Shown here in pieces: positions 1-10,805 of a stretch of DNA of 64,000 nucleotides. The notes beneath the pieces were generated by a model. That model was given only the letters and a program-made list of their open reading frames with translations. It did not search any database and was not told the origin of the DNA. How positions within the stretch are numbered: position 1 is the stretch's first letter; every line of letters begins with the position of its first letter. The DNA comes from Plantago ovata (Eukaryota; Streptophyta; Magnoliopsida; Lamiales; Plantaginaceae): positions 57,711,253 to 57,775,252 of the forward strand of contig CM051458.1 in NCBI GenBank assembly GCA_028274465.1, written 5' to 3'. The translations under genes and the position numbers were made by a program.

Positions 1-1028
1 CGCCTCCTTGAACCCAATTGCCATCATCATACGCAAGATCCGATCTACACATATGAGCTCCATGCCCATAGTTCTTGCATATTCGGCAAACTTCGTTTGA
101 CACAGATGTTCCAGTGGTGCTCTTCGTTGGTAAAGCACTCGAATCGATCCCCATTCCCCCCATACATAGGGGCCTCTTGAGTAGGGGGAGCTTCAGGTGC
201 ACGTCACCTAACCATTGCTCTTGGATCCTTGAATTGCGAACCCTTAGCAAGTCTTTCGAAAACCACCCAGACGGCTTCCGCGGTTTCCTCCCAAATATTG
301 CCACGGCATTGGAAATCCACCACTTGTTGGTACTCAAAGGTCAGTCCATTGTAGAAGTGTTGGACAAGATCCGAAAGCTAAAAACCATGGTGAGGGCACT
401 TGTTCATAAGGTATTGGAACCTCTCGAACGCGGTGTAGATGGTCTCATCATAGTCTTGTTTGAATCCAGTGATTTGCGCCTTAAGCGCGATAGTCAAGGT
501 GTGAGGGAAGTATTTCTCCATGAAAGCTGAAAAAACCTTCTCCCAAGTGTCCAGCGAGCCCGCCGGTAGAGAACTCAACCATGACTTGGCTCTGTCGCCA
601 AGCCCCATAGCAAAAACCTTCATCCTCAACTCATCCGTTGTTATTTCAGCTCCGGGTCGTGGGAGTTGGTTGACGAAATCATCGATATCGTGCAAGTACA
701 CCATCACATCTTCCCTTGCTAAGCCATAGAACCTCGGAAGTTGTTGGAACGCGTGGTTCTTGATTTCCAGATCTCGAGTTGCAGACGAAAGAACAATCGC
801 CGGTCCCCTCATACGATCCTTGGAGGGTTGAACCCATGCTTTCAATGGTCTAGCTTCTGCCATTCCGTCGATTTCCTTGAAAAGACTGTGTAGAGATTCA
901 GAGAAATCGGTATCCTCTATTTCCTCTAGTTCACGCCTTCGAAGTAGTCGCCTTCTTTGGTGGTAGACTCTGTCGATTTCAGCAATTGAATCAGCAAGCG
1001 GTGTTCCTCTAGATCGTATATGTCGCAT
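1..1028 (-). pseudogene. gag: gag of Ty3 element A, partial
   Basis: This encodes the capsid/nucleocapsid precursor of an Athila-type Ty3 retrotransposon and runs off the left edge of the window. Reading starts at the ATG at 1028, which begins MRHIRSRGTPLADSIAEIDR, as in element C. The central retrotransposon-gag region is present (RFYGLAREDV, GDRAKSWLSSLPAGSLDTWE, PHTLTIALKAQITGFKQDYD). A stop at 378-380 replaces the Glu codon found in element C, after about 216 residues. Beyond it the same frame continues towards position 1 and includes the start of the zinc knuckle near 50-97. At the left edge this copy keeps a Trp codon where C has a stop. It lies just inside the LTR at 1173-2374. The family is clear; the copy is inactive unless the stop is read through. 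Confidence 0.85.
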
Positions 1029-1151
1029 ACACTATCTGTAAAAAGCTAAGAAAGGAGTATCAGAGAGATTAAATAGAAAAAACAAAAACTACTAAAACTA
1101 GGAATTGAATGCTGAAAATATAAATAAGCTAAACATAAAAAAGGAGTATAG

Positions 1152-1169
1152 TCCCCGGAAACGGCGCCA
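1152..1169 (-). other. Primer-binding site, element A
   Basis: On the minus strand this reads TGGCGCCGTTTCCGGGGA, three bases inside the LTR end. It differs by one base from the site in elements C and D (TGGCGCCGTTGCCGGGGA), which complements the 3' end of plant tRNA-Asp. tRNA-Asp priming is characteristic of the Athila lineage. Confidence 0.85.
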
Positions 1170-1917
1170 ATTTGATGAACCGGAATTTGTCAGATTCTAA
1201 TTAATCAAATAAATTTGTATTTAGCCAAAGGCAATTCACAACTACAGCGAAAACCGTAGTGTAGCAGTAAAATAACCTCGAGTGTCGATCTCTAAGGACT
1301 ATAACTAGCTTTATCTAATCTAACTTAAACTATAAAATCAACAGACGACTTAGCACAGGTTTTTCTTATCAGATAATGGAAGTTAGTGATAGTATGATCA
1401 TTCAAAGCATAGCAGGTTAATAATCATGCATGAAATACCCGATCGTTTTGCATAGAGATCTTTGATCAATGAATTGTCCAATGTGTTCTGTTATTATTCA
1501 ACACTACGAAGATAGAGGGCTTAGATAGATCAAAGAAATAAAGAAATAACTCAAAGTCTGATTCGCTTTACCGCCATCAGCATAATTATTAACCCTTCGC
1601 TAAGAAATCACATACTATCACCAACGATAAATTTAGCTACTCATAGATTTCATGCAATCAACAGAAATCATAGCAAGATTGAATGAAACATGTTGAAAGA
1701 TAAATAAATATAAAGTAGAAAAATTGCAAGATACAATGTTACCGAAGGTTGTCAATCTCCGAAGAATCGCGATCTCACAAGCTCCAAAACGATAAGAAAA
1801 AGTACCTCCTATGCTAAGAATCCCCAGAACAGGCTCTGGAGAATTCCTACATAAAACTAATGAGAAAGGTGAGAAAAAAGGTCTGAGAAAGTATGAAAAA
1901 CGGAGAAAACTGAGCAA

Positions 1918-1927
1918 CTATATATAG
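1918..1927 (-). promoter_or_regulatory. LTR TATA box, element A
   Basis: CTATATATAG in the AT-rich end of U3. It is conserved at the same place in the LTRs of C (11980-11988), D (14262-14270) and the LTR fragment at 41244-41252. It is the probable core promoter of the Ty3 family. Confidence 0.7.
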
Positions 1928-1940
1928 GGATTCGGAAGGT

Positions 1941-2022
1941 GTGGGGCGAGTCGCCCCACACACCGGGCGAATCGCCTGGTGTGGGGCGAACCGCCCCACG
2001 TCCCGGGCGAATCGCCCGGGAC
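1941..2022. repeat. Four adjacent GC-rich hairpins in U3
   Basis: Four inverted repeats follow one another with almost no spacing: 1941-1959, 1961-1981, 1981-1999 and 2000-2022. Each is built around GGCGA...TCGCC or a close variant, with 8-11 bp stems and 1-3 nt loops. The last has a perfect 11-bp stem (GTCCCGGGCGA / TCGCCCGGGAC). Related arrays occur in the other LTRs and in the internal regions of C and D. Confidence 0.9.
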
Positions 2023-2376
2023 CTCCAGTCGGCAGGTGACGCGTTTTCGACGCGTTTTTGGATGTCTTTTCCTTTTCGGATTCTGTTTTTGCCTTCTACT
2101 GACCTTTTAGCCTTCAGACTCGACCCCTAGACTTCAAATCCTATTCGGAATCTTCTAGATACTCCAAAAATGCGTTCGGAACACCAATTCTTCATTCTCT
2201 TCAATATAATTGCCCGGAAAATCTCGTTTTTCATCCAAAACCTGTAAAATATAAACTAAAGGGAAACGTTACACTATTCTAATAAAATGCACTAAAATAT
2301 AGTTAAATTAACATAGAGGATAGCTAAATTGGTGAAAAAAGACTCGAATGAAAGTATAAAATACACGTTCATCAGA

Positions 2377-3901
2377 TGTTAGGAAACTTGTAAGTAAATT
2401 TTGATGAGCAATTAACCATGCTAAATTAAGGAAAGTCCAGTAACTAGTACTCTTAAGGTCCATATGAATTTAGAATTTTAAGGACATTGTAAAAGATGAA
2501 CGTTTGTTGAAGACTTAGTGTAGGTACTAGTTAGGTGCTTTAGTTTTGCTGATGATGTACTTTGTTTTTACAAATGAACTATTCAAGCACTAGAACCGCT
2601 CAGAAACTTGAAAATTGCGAAGAATGAAGACTTAAGAAGATTTCTGAAGATGGTATCTACAAAGGCACATGTTGCTCAGAAAGCGGAAATTTCAAGAACA
2701 GCTTGCATAAGTGAAAATCTATATGACAGAGTAGGTTGTGCTTGCTGAAACTGAGACTGACTGCTTGTTGAAATACATATGTGACCTCCTTGCTGAAAGT
2801 ACTTGCATTTTGGCTCCAACGTTCACATTTGAATTCCATTCAAATGAACAATAAATGCAAAGTAAGCACGCGAAGAACATGAAGACTAGAAGACAAATGA
2901 AGTACGTTGCTGAAAGTACAAAAGCAAGATAGTGACATCTTAAGGAACAAAGCCTTAGAATTTGAAATTCAAACGGCTCCCTTGATTCACTATAAATAGA
3001 GGTCATCCGGCAAAGAGTTGAAGTGTGTCAACAACGTGATCAAACTCTCACTTGTGCTTAAACACACAATCTTCCATACTCTTTACTGCCTATTGATCCA
3101 TTCCAAGACTTAAGCTTGAAACAAAAGCTACTTGTGAAGAAGTAGAACATTCACGGCTAAGATATTAGTTACATGTTCTTTCTTTTGAACAAGAACAAGT
3201 CTTGACACCAGAAACAACTTAACTTGTTTACTGAAAAGTATTCCAAGTTGTGTTTCTTTAGATAACTTGTTATAGCTGAAAAAGTTATACTCAAGTCATC
3301 TCATCCCAAACCTCTCTAACTGATAAACACCCTTTTTCAGGCGTGAAATTCAGGGGGAATTAATCAAGCATAGTTTGTTGATTAAGTGTCCCAAGTTTGG
3401 TGGAGAACAAGGTTTCGTTCTCTAGTTAGGTTGGAAACGAAGCAAGTGTGCTTTGGTTTCTGAAGAATCATTATAGATAGGTGTTGTAAGGAACCTCAAG
3501 CTTATCTTAGTGGATTCAGTCCTAGAAAGGACAAAGTGGATTAGTTGAGAGATTACGCCACTCTCAGATACCACTATAAAAGTGTTTGTGTGATTTACTT
3601 TATCACATTTAGTTTTCAGCAAGCTTAACTATTTGTACACTGTCACTCTGCTCACTTGCTGAAACTAGCACTCTCTGAGAAGCACTTATTATATAAGGAC
3701 TTCCGCACTCTGTTTTTTAAGTACCAGTAAAAATCGTTACTGAAAAGTAACCAGTACTTGCTGAGAAAGTTAAGTATCAGCAAACTCATTACTGAAAAGT
3801 AATAAGCACTTGTTGAGAATGTTTTTAAACGACAAAAGTTTGAAAAGACTATTCACCCCCCCCCCCTCCTAGTTTTTTCTTGTTGTTTAAAGGGACCAAC
3901 A
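2377..3901 (+). repeat. 5' LTR of Sirevirus element B
   Basis: An LTR of 1,525 bp with ends TGTTAGGAAACTTG and GGGACCAACA, the TGTT...AACA form seen in all Sirevirus copies here. It has a TATA box (TATAAATAG, 2991-2999) and an 11-base C tract at 3856-3866 near the 3' end. Near that end it also has GAAA-loop hairpins. It is the shortest Sirevirus LTR in the window because its U3 holds only one of the ~50-bp repeat units that G and F carry in four copies. Confidence 0.92.
2991..2999 (+). promoter_or_regulatory. LTR TATA box, element B
   Basis: TATAAATAG followed by AGGTCATCCGGCAAAGAG. The same box and context recur at 29925-29933, 46499-46507 and 60572-60580, and inverted at 23594-23602. It is the likely RNA polymerase II core promoter of the Sirevirus LTR. 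Confidence 0.75.
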
Positions 3902-3903
3902 AG

Positions 3904-3915
3904 TGGTATCAGAGC
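3904..3915 (+). other. Primer-binding site, element B (tRNA-iMet)
   Basis: TGGTATCAGAGC, two bases after the LTR end, complements the 3' end of plant initiator tRNA-Met. This is the usual primer for Ty1/copia elements. Confidence 0.92.
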
Positions 3916-4016
3916 TTGAGGTTCTTTAACCTTCAGCACTGAACCTAGATCCCCTTAGGTGCTTTCCGTAAATGACTCTCACTTGATGATCAGTTTGGTA
4001 GTCTTTTGCTGACAGG

Positions 4017-4634
4017 ATGTCTTTAGGAGACGCTCTCTTGCTAAAGCTGGAAAACTATGAAAAATGGCGAAACAACATGATGCTACATCTTGAGGCCATT
4101 AGTGATGAAATGGTCACTGTCATAAATGATGGACCTATCAAGATCACTAAACTTGAGAGAAGTTTTCCTCACAAAACCACAGAAGTTGGTAAGGAAACTA
4201 TCTTAGGTGAACCAGTCGATACTGTCGTTCCAAAACCAAGAGAGGAATGGACTTCCGACGAAGCCAAAAGATTCCGTCTTGATGGCCAAGTAAGAAACAT
4301 CATTATTCGATCAACTCCGGATACTATATAGTGCAAACTGTGGGGTGCCAAAACTGCTAAGGAAGCTTGGAAAATGGTTCAAGATCTTTGCGCTGGATCT
4401 GACAAAACCAAGGAAAACAAACTCGAAGTGCTTAAGTTAAAGTTCCAGAACTTTAAACAAGGTACAAATGAGTCACTGGAAGACTTGGATTTCAGATTCA
4501 CAATTCTAGTAAGTGAGATGGCTGCCTTAGGAGTTGGAAATCTCTATTCAGATTCTGAGAAGGTGAAAACCATTATTAGAAGTCTGAACCAAGAGTGGAT
4601 CCATACTCAGAATTTCTATTATAATCAAGGAATG
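4017..4634 (+). pseudogene. gag: Sirevirus gag of element B, 5' part
   Basis: N-terminal part of a Sirevirus-type capsid protein starting MSLGDALLLKLENYEKWRNN. It shows the copia gag pattern of an N-terminal WRNNMMLHLEAI segment and a later FKQGTNESLEDLDFRF helix. A CAG-to-TAG change at 4330-4332 stops the frame after about 104 residues, and the homologous sequence continues in the same frame to 4634. There Ty3 element C interrupts the gene. The reading resumes at 12744 after the duplicated GAATG. G and H give the intact reference. Confidence 0.9.
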
Positions 4635-5732
4635 TGATGAACGTGTATTTTACACTTTCATTCGAGTCTTTTTTCACCTAATTTAGCTATCCTCTATGTT
4701 AATTTAGCTATATTTTAGTGCATTTTATTAGAATAGTGTCACGTTTCCCTTTAGTTTGTATTTTACAGGTTTTGGGTGAAAAACGAGGTTTTCCGGGCAA
4801 TTATATTGAAGTAGACAAGGAATTGGTGTTCCGAAGGCCTAATTGTAGTATCTAGAAGATTCCGGATAGGATTTGAAGTCTAGGGGTCGAGTCTGAAGGC
4901 AAAAAGGTCACTAGAAGGCAAAAACCGAGTCCGAAAAGGAAAAGAAATCCAAACACGCGTCGAAAACGTGTTTCCAGCCCTCAGAACCTCCCGGGCGAGT
5001 CGCCCGGGACGTGGGGCGAATTTCTCTCACCTTTCTCATTAGTTTTAGGTAGGAATTCTCCAGAGCCTGTTCTGGGGATTCTTAGCTTAGAAGATACTTT
5101 TTCTTAGCGTTTTGGAGCTAGTAAGATCGCGATTCTTCGGAGATTGACAACCTTCGGTAACATTGTATCTTACAGTTTTTCTATTTATATTTATATATCT
5201 TTCAACATGTTTTCATTCAATCTTGCTATGATTTCTATTGATTGCATGACATCTATGAGTAGCTAAACTTCTCGTTGGTGATAGTATGTAATTTCTTAGC
5301 GAAGGGTTAATAATTATGCTAATGGCTATATCGCGCATTATACTTTGAGTTATTGCTTTATTTCTTTGATCTATCTAAAACTTCTATCTTCGTAGTGTGG
5401 AATAATAACGAAACACAATTAGGACAATTCATTGATCAAAGATCTCTATGCAAAACCGGGTACTTCATGCATGATTATTAACCTGCTATGCTTTGAAAGA
5501 TCATACTATCACCAGCCTCCATTATCTGATAAGAAAAACCTTTGCTAAGTAGTTTGTATATTTTATATTCTTAAGTTAGATTAGATAAAGCTAGTTATAG
5601 TCCTTAGAGATCGACACTCAAGGTTATTTTACTGCTACACTACGGTTTTCGTTGTAGTTGTGAATTGTCTTTGGCTAAATACCAATTTATTTGATTAACT
5701 AGAATCTGACAAGTTCTAAAACCAGTTCATCA
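4635..5732 (+). repeat. 5' LTR of element C, promoter deleted
   Basis: A 1,098-bp LTR, about 110 bp shorter than its 3' partner (1,208 bp). The missing block is at about 5018-5022, where GTGGGGCGAA runs straight into TTTCTCTCACC. It removes most of the hairpin array and the TATA box that the 3' LTR keeps at 11980-11988. The remainder is nearly identical to the 3' LTR. This copy probably cannot drive its own genomic RNA. Confidence 0.92.
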
Positions 5733-5735
5733 AAT

Positions 5736-5753
5736 TGGCGCCGTTGCCGGGGA
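5736..5753 (+). other. Primer-binding site, element C (tRNA-Asp)
   Basis: TGGCGCCGTTGCCGGGGA, three bases after the LTR. It complements the 3' end of plant tRNA-Asp including the CCA tail. Confidence 0.92.
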
Positions 5754-5876
5754 CTATACTCCTTTTTTCTGTTTAGCTTTTTTATATTTTCAGCATTCAA
5801 TTCCTAGTTCTAGTAGTTTTTATTTTCCTATTTAATCTCTCTCTGATACTCCTTTCCTAGATTGTTACAAATAGTG

Positions 5877-8032
5877 TATGCGACATACACGATCTAGAGG
5901 AACACCGCTTGCTGATTCAATCGCTGAGATCGACAGAGTCTACCACCAAAGAAGGCGACTACTTCGAAGGCGTGAACTAGAGGAATAGAGGATACCGATT
6001 TCTCTGAATCTCTACACAGTCTTTTCATGGAAATCGACGGAATGGTAGAAGCTAGACCACTGAAAGCATGGGTTCAACCCTACAAGGATCGTATGAGGGG
6101 ACCGGCGATTGTTCTTTCGTCTGCAACTCGAGATCTAGAAATCAAGAACCACGCATTCCAACAACTTCCGAGGTTCTATGGCTTAGCAAGGGAAGATGTG
6201 ATGGGGTACTTGCACGATATCGATGATTTTGTCAACCAACTCCCACGACCCGGAGCTGAAATAACAACGGACGAGTTGAGAATGAAGGTTTTTGCTATGG
6301 GACTTGGCGACAGAGCCAAGTCATGGTTGAGTTCTCTACCGGCGGGCTCGCTGGACACTTGGGAGAAGGTTTTTTCAGCTTTCATGGAAAAATACTTCCC
6401 TCACACCTTGACTACCGCGCTTAAGGCGCAAATCACTGGATTCAAACAGGACTATGATGAGACCATCTACACCGCGTTTGAGAGGTTCCAAGACCTCATG
6501 AACAAGTGCCCTCACCATGGTTTTGAGCATTCAGATCTAGTCCAACACTTCTACAATGGACTAACGTTCGAGAACCAACACGTGGTGGATTTCCAATGCC
6601 GTGACAATATTTGGGAAGAAACCGCGGAAGCCTTCTGGGCAGTTTTCGAAAGGCTTGCTAAGGGGTCGCAATTCAAGGACCCAAGAGCAATGGTTAGGAG
6701 ACGTGGACCTGAAGCTCCACCTACTCAAGAAGCCCCTATGTATGGGGGGAATGGGGATCGATTCGAGTGCTTTACCAACGAATTGAAACAAGTCCTCAAG
6801 AGCGCCACTGGAACATCTGTGTCTAACGAAGTTTGCCGAATATGCAAGAACTATGGGCATGGGGCTCATATGTGTAGATCGGATCTTGCATACGATGATG
6901 GCAATTAGGTTCAAGGAGGCGAAGAGGAGGCCTTTGCTACGGAATTTGGTACTCAAGAAGCTAGCTACGGTCAAGATGGTAGGAATCCTCGAGGTGGATT
7001 TTGGAGAAGAGGGTTCCGAAACAATCAAGGATATGCACCGGCTAGCCAAACTTATGGCCCTAACCAAGAACGTAGTAGGCTTAACTATTGTAATGATCAC
7101 TGTGAAAATCCCGCTCCGAAAGAGCAACCGAAGTCGAAGACAGCACTACTGATGGAGAACTTGCAAAAGATGGTTGATCACACCCAAAGTTTTCTCAAAC
7201 GTTATGAAGAAGATTCTGAGAAGACTAGGGCAAGGCTTGATCGATTGGAAGAGAGCACTAGGATTGCCCATCAAAAGATGCAAGAGTTGATCGACCGAGG
7301 AGCAAGTAGGGAGCAAGGCAAGCTGCCTAGCAACACTGAGAAGTCGATGTCCATTACCTTGGTGGGTGATCTACCTGTTGAAATCACCATCAAGAAGGTT
7401 GCTAAGTGTGAGTGTTGCAAGAATGAAGAACCCCCACTAGCCAAGGAAGAAGAGAAGGACCTTGGTACTGATGAGAGTGAAGAGGAGCAAGAGGATCCCG
7501 AGCCACTCCCTCAAAGTTTCGATGTTAAGGTCAGGATTGGAGAAGTTGAAGATGTCCGTGCTACACTAGACACAGGATCCTACTCTATGTGCTCCCAATG
7601 AATGTGTTTGAGAAGAGTAGCCTTGGAAAAATATCTGAGCATAAGGCTATTGTGCAATTGGTGGATGGATCCTTTGTGAGACCCGAAGGCGTTGTGAAGA
7701 ACGTATTGGTAAAGATTGGTGAAGCTTCTGTGTAAACCAACTTTGTTATGCTGGCGTCTACACCTGGGATGGGGGATGTTGTTCTCTTGGGGCGAACGTT
7801 CTTAACCAAACTACGCTCCGTGATAGACATCTACTGAAGGACTTGCACCATTGAGGTGGATGGCAAGCGACATGTGTTGCGAGCCATATCTGATCCACCT
7901 GATCACTTCAATGCTTCTCACACCATTAACTACTGTGGTCTTGTTGTCTATGTTCATTCTTATTCACAGGTTTGTGGCATGAGGAGAAGATCCATGAATG
8001 GGAAGTCTAGTACCCTCAAGAAGAAGAGCTAG
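5877..8032 (+). pseudogene. gag-pro: gag-protease gene of element C
   Basis: One long frame encodes capsid, nucleocapsid and a retropepsin. Homology to A sets the start at ATG 5877. A one-base deletion near 5984 shifts the frame, and translation is open again at 6027-6908 (capsid domain to zinc knuckle CRICKNYGHGAHMC). A TGG-to-TAG change stops it at 6906-6908. The same frame continues at 7152-7601 with a charged linker, a CECC pair and the protease signature LDTGS (DTG at 7569-7577). A one-base deletion follows near 7585, then in-frame stops, and the gene ends with a Lys/Ser tail and TAG at 8030-8032. No RT follows. Element D gives the cleaner protease. Confidence 0.9.
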
Positions 8033-8616
8033 GCGCAAGAAGGAGTCGAGTCAGAGACTATAAACAATGGCGCTATCCGGGAGGCAACCCAGAGTTTTTA
8101 TCACTTTTTTACTGCTTTTTTGCATGCATTCATACATTAAACAATTTGCTTTTCATATGTGAATTTGTTCATCTCTGTGTCGTATGTGCTTATGTTTGTG
8201 TTTGAGTGAACTTTTTCGAGTGGTTTTATGAGTAAAATGGTTTTCGGGAATTAAAAAATTACATTTTTTCGAAATTTTCATCTCCCCACCTCAGGAGGTG
8301 GGGGGCGAATCGCCCCCATGTCCAGAGAGCTCCGCGCTCTCTGGACGTGCGGGGTGATTCGCCCCGCACGGGGCGACTCGCCCCCCGAGTTCTGCAGATT
8401 AAAAACGCGAGAAAACTCCCTTTCTCCTCATTTTATTCATCTTCTTCACTTCTTACTCCCCAAAATCCGAAAAAAGCGAAAATACTTCAATCCTTCATAA
8501 AATCTTCAATCATCCATCAAATTTTGTGTTCTTTAGCTTCAATCGAAGCCCATTACGTGCTCTTTCTTTTCATCCGAACAACTTTCACTCTAGTGCATTC
8601 GTTTTCCAGATCTGAG
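8033..8616 (+). other. Non-coding stretch after gag-pro, element C
   Basis: No gene is seen. A block near 8063-8092 (GGCGCTATCCGGGAGGCAAC) is shared with element D at 17053-17080, so it is conserved although outside the frame. GC-rich hairpins fill 8282-8395. Downstream, 8400-8616 resembles a plant 5' leader (pyrimidine-rich, few ATGs) and ends at a possible splice donor at 8617. Confidence 0.6.
8282..8395. repeat. Internal GC-rich hairpin array, element C
   Basis: Five consecutive inverted repeats lie in otherwise AT-rich DNA. They include CCCCACCT/AGGTGGGG, GGGGGCGA/TCGCCCCC, an 11-bp stem GTCCAGAGAGC/GCTCTCTGGAC, GTGCGGGG/CCCCGCAC and GGGGCGA/TCGCCCC. They share the GGCGA...TCGCC theme of the LTR arrays. 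Element D has a diverged equivalent at 17222-17340. Confidence 0.85.
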
Positions 8617-9156
8617 GTATCTTCACATGAACCCTAATTTTTCAAATTTGGGGGTTTTCTGATTTGTGCTTCAATTAGGCTTATATGATGTATGGGTAGG
8701 TTAATTGTGTGATTACAAACGTTATTCACTATCAATTGCATGCTCAATTATGCTTGGATTGTTGGTTTGAGAATTTTGCTACCAGATGTCTTATTCTTGT
8801 TATGCAATGTATCTTTTTCTTCGATTCCATACATATGATTGTGTTTGCTGATGTAATAATGATGGATATGATGGTAGAATGCATAATTGTTGAGTATGAG
8901 GATATATGATGCTAGAATTTTCGCTACTATGGTATGAATTGAGCCTTATTATTTAGGTTATTGGTTGTCTAGCATGAGCGTAATGCGATTTGTACATGTC
9001 GAAATTATTTTGGTGTGTTGCATATTAGTAGCTAGATTAGACATGGAGGATTTTCGGAGTTCGATTGTAGATTTTATCACTCGTGTGTTTCGCTCTTACA
9101 TTAGCATATGCATGAGTCGGTTTGGTGTCATACGAGGTACTAATTGATGTTTGTAG
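8617..9156 (+). other. Intron-like segment before accessory ORF
   Basis: A 540-nt stretch begins CTGAG|GTATCTT and ends TACTAATTGATGTTTGTAG|GAACC, with an ATG at 9162 immediately after. TACTAAT (9138-9144) is an excellent branch-point sequence 12 nt before the AG. The stretch is T-rich, as plant introns are. A homologous stretch in element I (about 39385-39918) keeps TACTAAT but has TG in place of the acceptor AG. Splicing would give a subgenomic RNA for the accessory ORF. This is inferred from sequence only. Confidence 0.45.
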
Positions 9157-9161
9157 GAACC

Positions 9162-10039
9162 ATGCCACAAAGGTAGAGGAGCACTCCCGTTTGGCTATTA
9201 TGAAGTATTGGAGGGGGATCGATTACAACCATGTCAAGGAGAGTGATCTTGTTAGAGGTACGTTCGAGCCACGGGCTCTTGCAACAACGTCGCGGTTTAT
9301 CCAAAAGGAGGAGCGAGAATCCACCAGGAGTGAGCACTCATATGTCTATTCATGCACCACCGAAGGGATTGAAACAAATATTACGTCAGCAATCTGTCAC
9401 AAGGACTGCAAGGTTCGAGTGAACATGAAGGTACCGGGACGACCTCACCACAACGGATTCAGTCTTGAGTCGACAGTGGTGAGGAAGTTCTGAATCGCTA
9501 GCTTGATTCCAAAACATAATGACATGGACACCCAGCCCCTCTTAGGGGTGCCCATTGACTGCCTCTAAAGGGAGTGCCATATAGACATCGGGGGATCAAC
9601 CGTAGAGAATGTGGTCGGCATTGGAAAAAATGGAAGAAAACCTCTGAGTATCCGAGCAGCTTACTGTAACCTCCTCGGGGTGTAAAACGTTGGAGAGGGA
9701 GGCTCTGATACCACTGATCTTTCCCCTTCAACAGTTCACAACCTATTGGAGAGATACCGGATGGAAGATTCCATAACAGCGGCGGCTAATCTTGAGGATT
9801 CTCTTCGACAATGCAACTCTACTAGTGATGATGGTGGTGACAGTAGTGACAATGAAGACAATAGGGACAATAAGGATGCCATGAACACTGATGGAGGAGT
9901 TGGTCCTATCCGATCTATTAAGGAACTACCACCACCACCACGAGCTCCGATGATCACCAATAAGGCCCCTCGAGCAGTCTCGATACCTTACATCCAGCGT
10001 ACTCAGCCGACCGAGGCCAAACCACACGGTAACATCTAG
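9162..10039 (+). pseudogene. Decayed accessory ORF of element C
   Basis: Remnant of a protein seen in better condition in element I (39919-40707). The open stretch at about 9300-9493 aligns with it through ER-E-T-S-H-Y-YS and ICH-D. The rest has lost frame: the ATG at 9162 meets a stop after four codons, and 9498-9735 is not open. The 3' part (9746-10039) encodes an acidic, Asp/Asn-rich segment (SSDNEDNRDNKD) and a proline run, typical of a disordered tail. The function is unknown. Inferred similarity to the plant-transposon accessory domain is discussed under element I. Confidence 0.55.
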
Positions 10040-10805
10040 TATCACATCTTATTTCCTCATTTTCTTACTGCTAGGGACTAGCTTTAAATTCATGAGGGGG
10101 GATGGGATTTAAGTGAACTAGTGTTGTTAGTTTGGAGCTTGGGATTGGTAGGTTGAGTATAGTACCTTGCATGTTTAACCGTCTGCATTTGCATTTACAC
10201 GTTTACTGCTTTCTTAGTATTCAGTTGCATACACTACATTCATCCTAGGATAGTCTTGCATGTTTTATGTAGAGTTTATTGCCAAATTATTTGAACTTTT
10301 TTATTGGGTAGATTAACTAATTATGACATTAAACATATGCTTCATCTCTATGAATTTGTTTGAGGTTTTTCTCGCTTGGCTTGTCACATTTATGTATTGC
10401 ACTTTGTTAAGCTTGGTAGTCTCGACATCACTTAGTGGTGTTTTCTCTACTGCGGTTCACGAAGGCCTTTATAATAGGATGATGCATGTTAGGGTCTTAT
10501 GGTTGTTTTCCCGAGTAATTATGTACCTAAGAGGCAACAAGTCTTCACCTTGCTTTGAGATTGCTAAATGCCTAGGAAGGAGGTAGTGTGAGATTGTGTG
10601 ATCCTTTGTTTGCAACCTATTCTTCCGAATAGGTTTGGGGAGGGGGTTACGCTATCATTAGACTTGTTTTTCATTTTTGAGTGTGTGTTGTGAGTTTTTT
10701 TTCTTTTTTCTTTCGTAAATTTTGTACTCCAACCTATTCTTTCGAATAGGTTTGGGGAAGTCGTTTGTGAGTCATTTTTGTTTCTTTTTCATTGTGCTAC
10801 TGCTG
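10040..10805 (+). other. Non-coding 3' region with twin hairpins
   Basis: No convincing gene is present. Two nearly identical hairpins stand out, at 10614-10635 and 10731-10752. Each has the 9-bp stem AACCTATTC/GAATAGGTT, with loops TTCC and TTTC, and each is followed by TGGGGA. The rest is T-rich and unremarkable. Confidence 0.75.

Larger units (their letters stand above)
1173..2374 (-). repeat. 5' LTR of Ty3 element A
   Basis: An LTR of 1,202 bp on the minus strand, beginning TGATGAACGTG and ending GTTCATCA, so it has TG...CA ends. It is collinear with the LTRs of elements C, D and I. It holds a TATA box (1918-1927) and, upstream of it in transcription order, four adjacent GC-rich hairpins (1941-2022). 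Its outer end lies two bases before the start of copia element B. The partner LTR is outside the window. Confidence 0.9.

Noticed and set aside
378..530. Plus-strand frame over the start of the window (75-530)
   Set aside because: Antisense of the Ty3 gag of element A. The minus strand carries the conserved protein.
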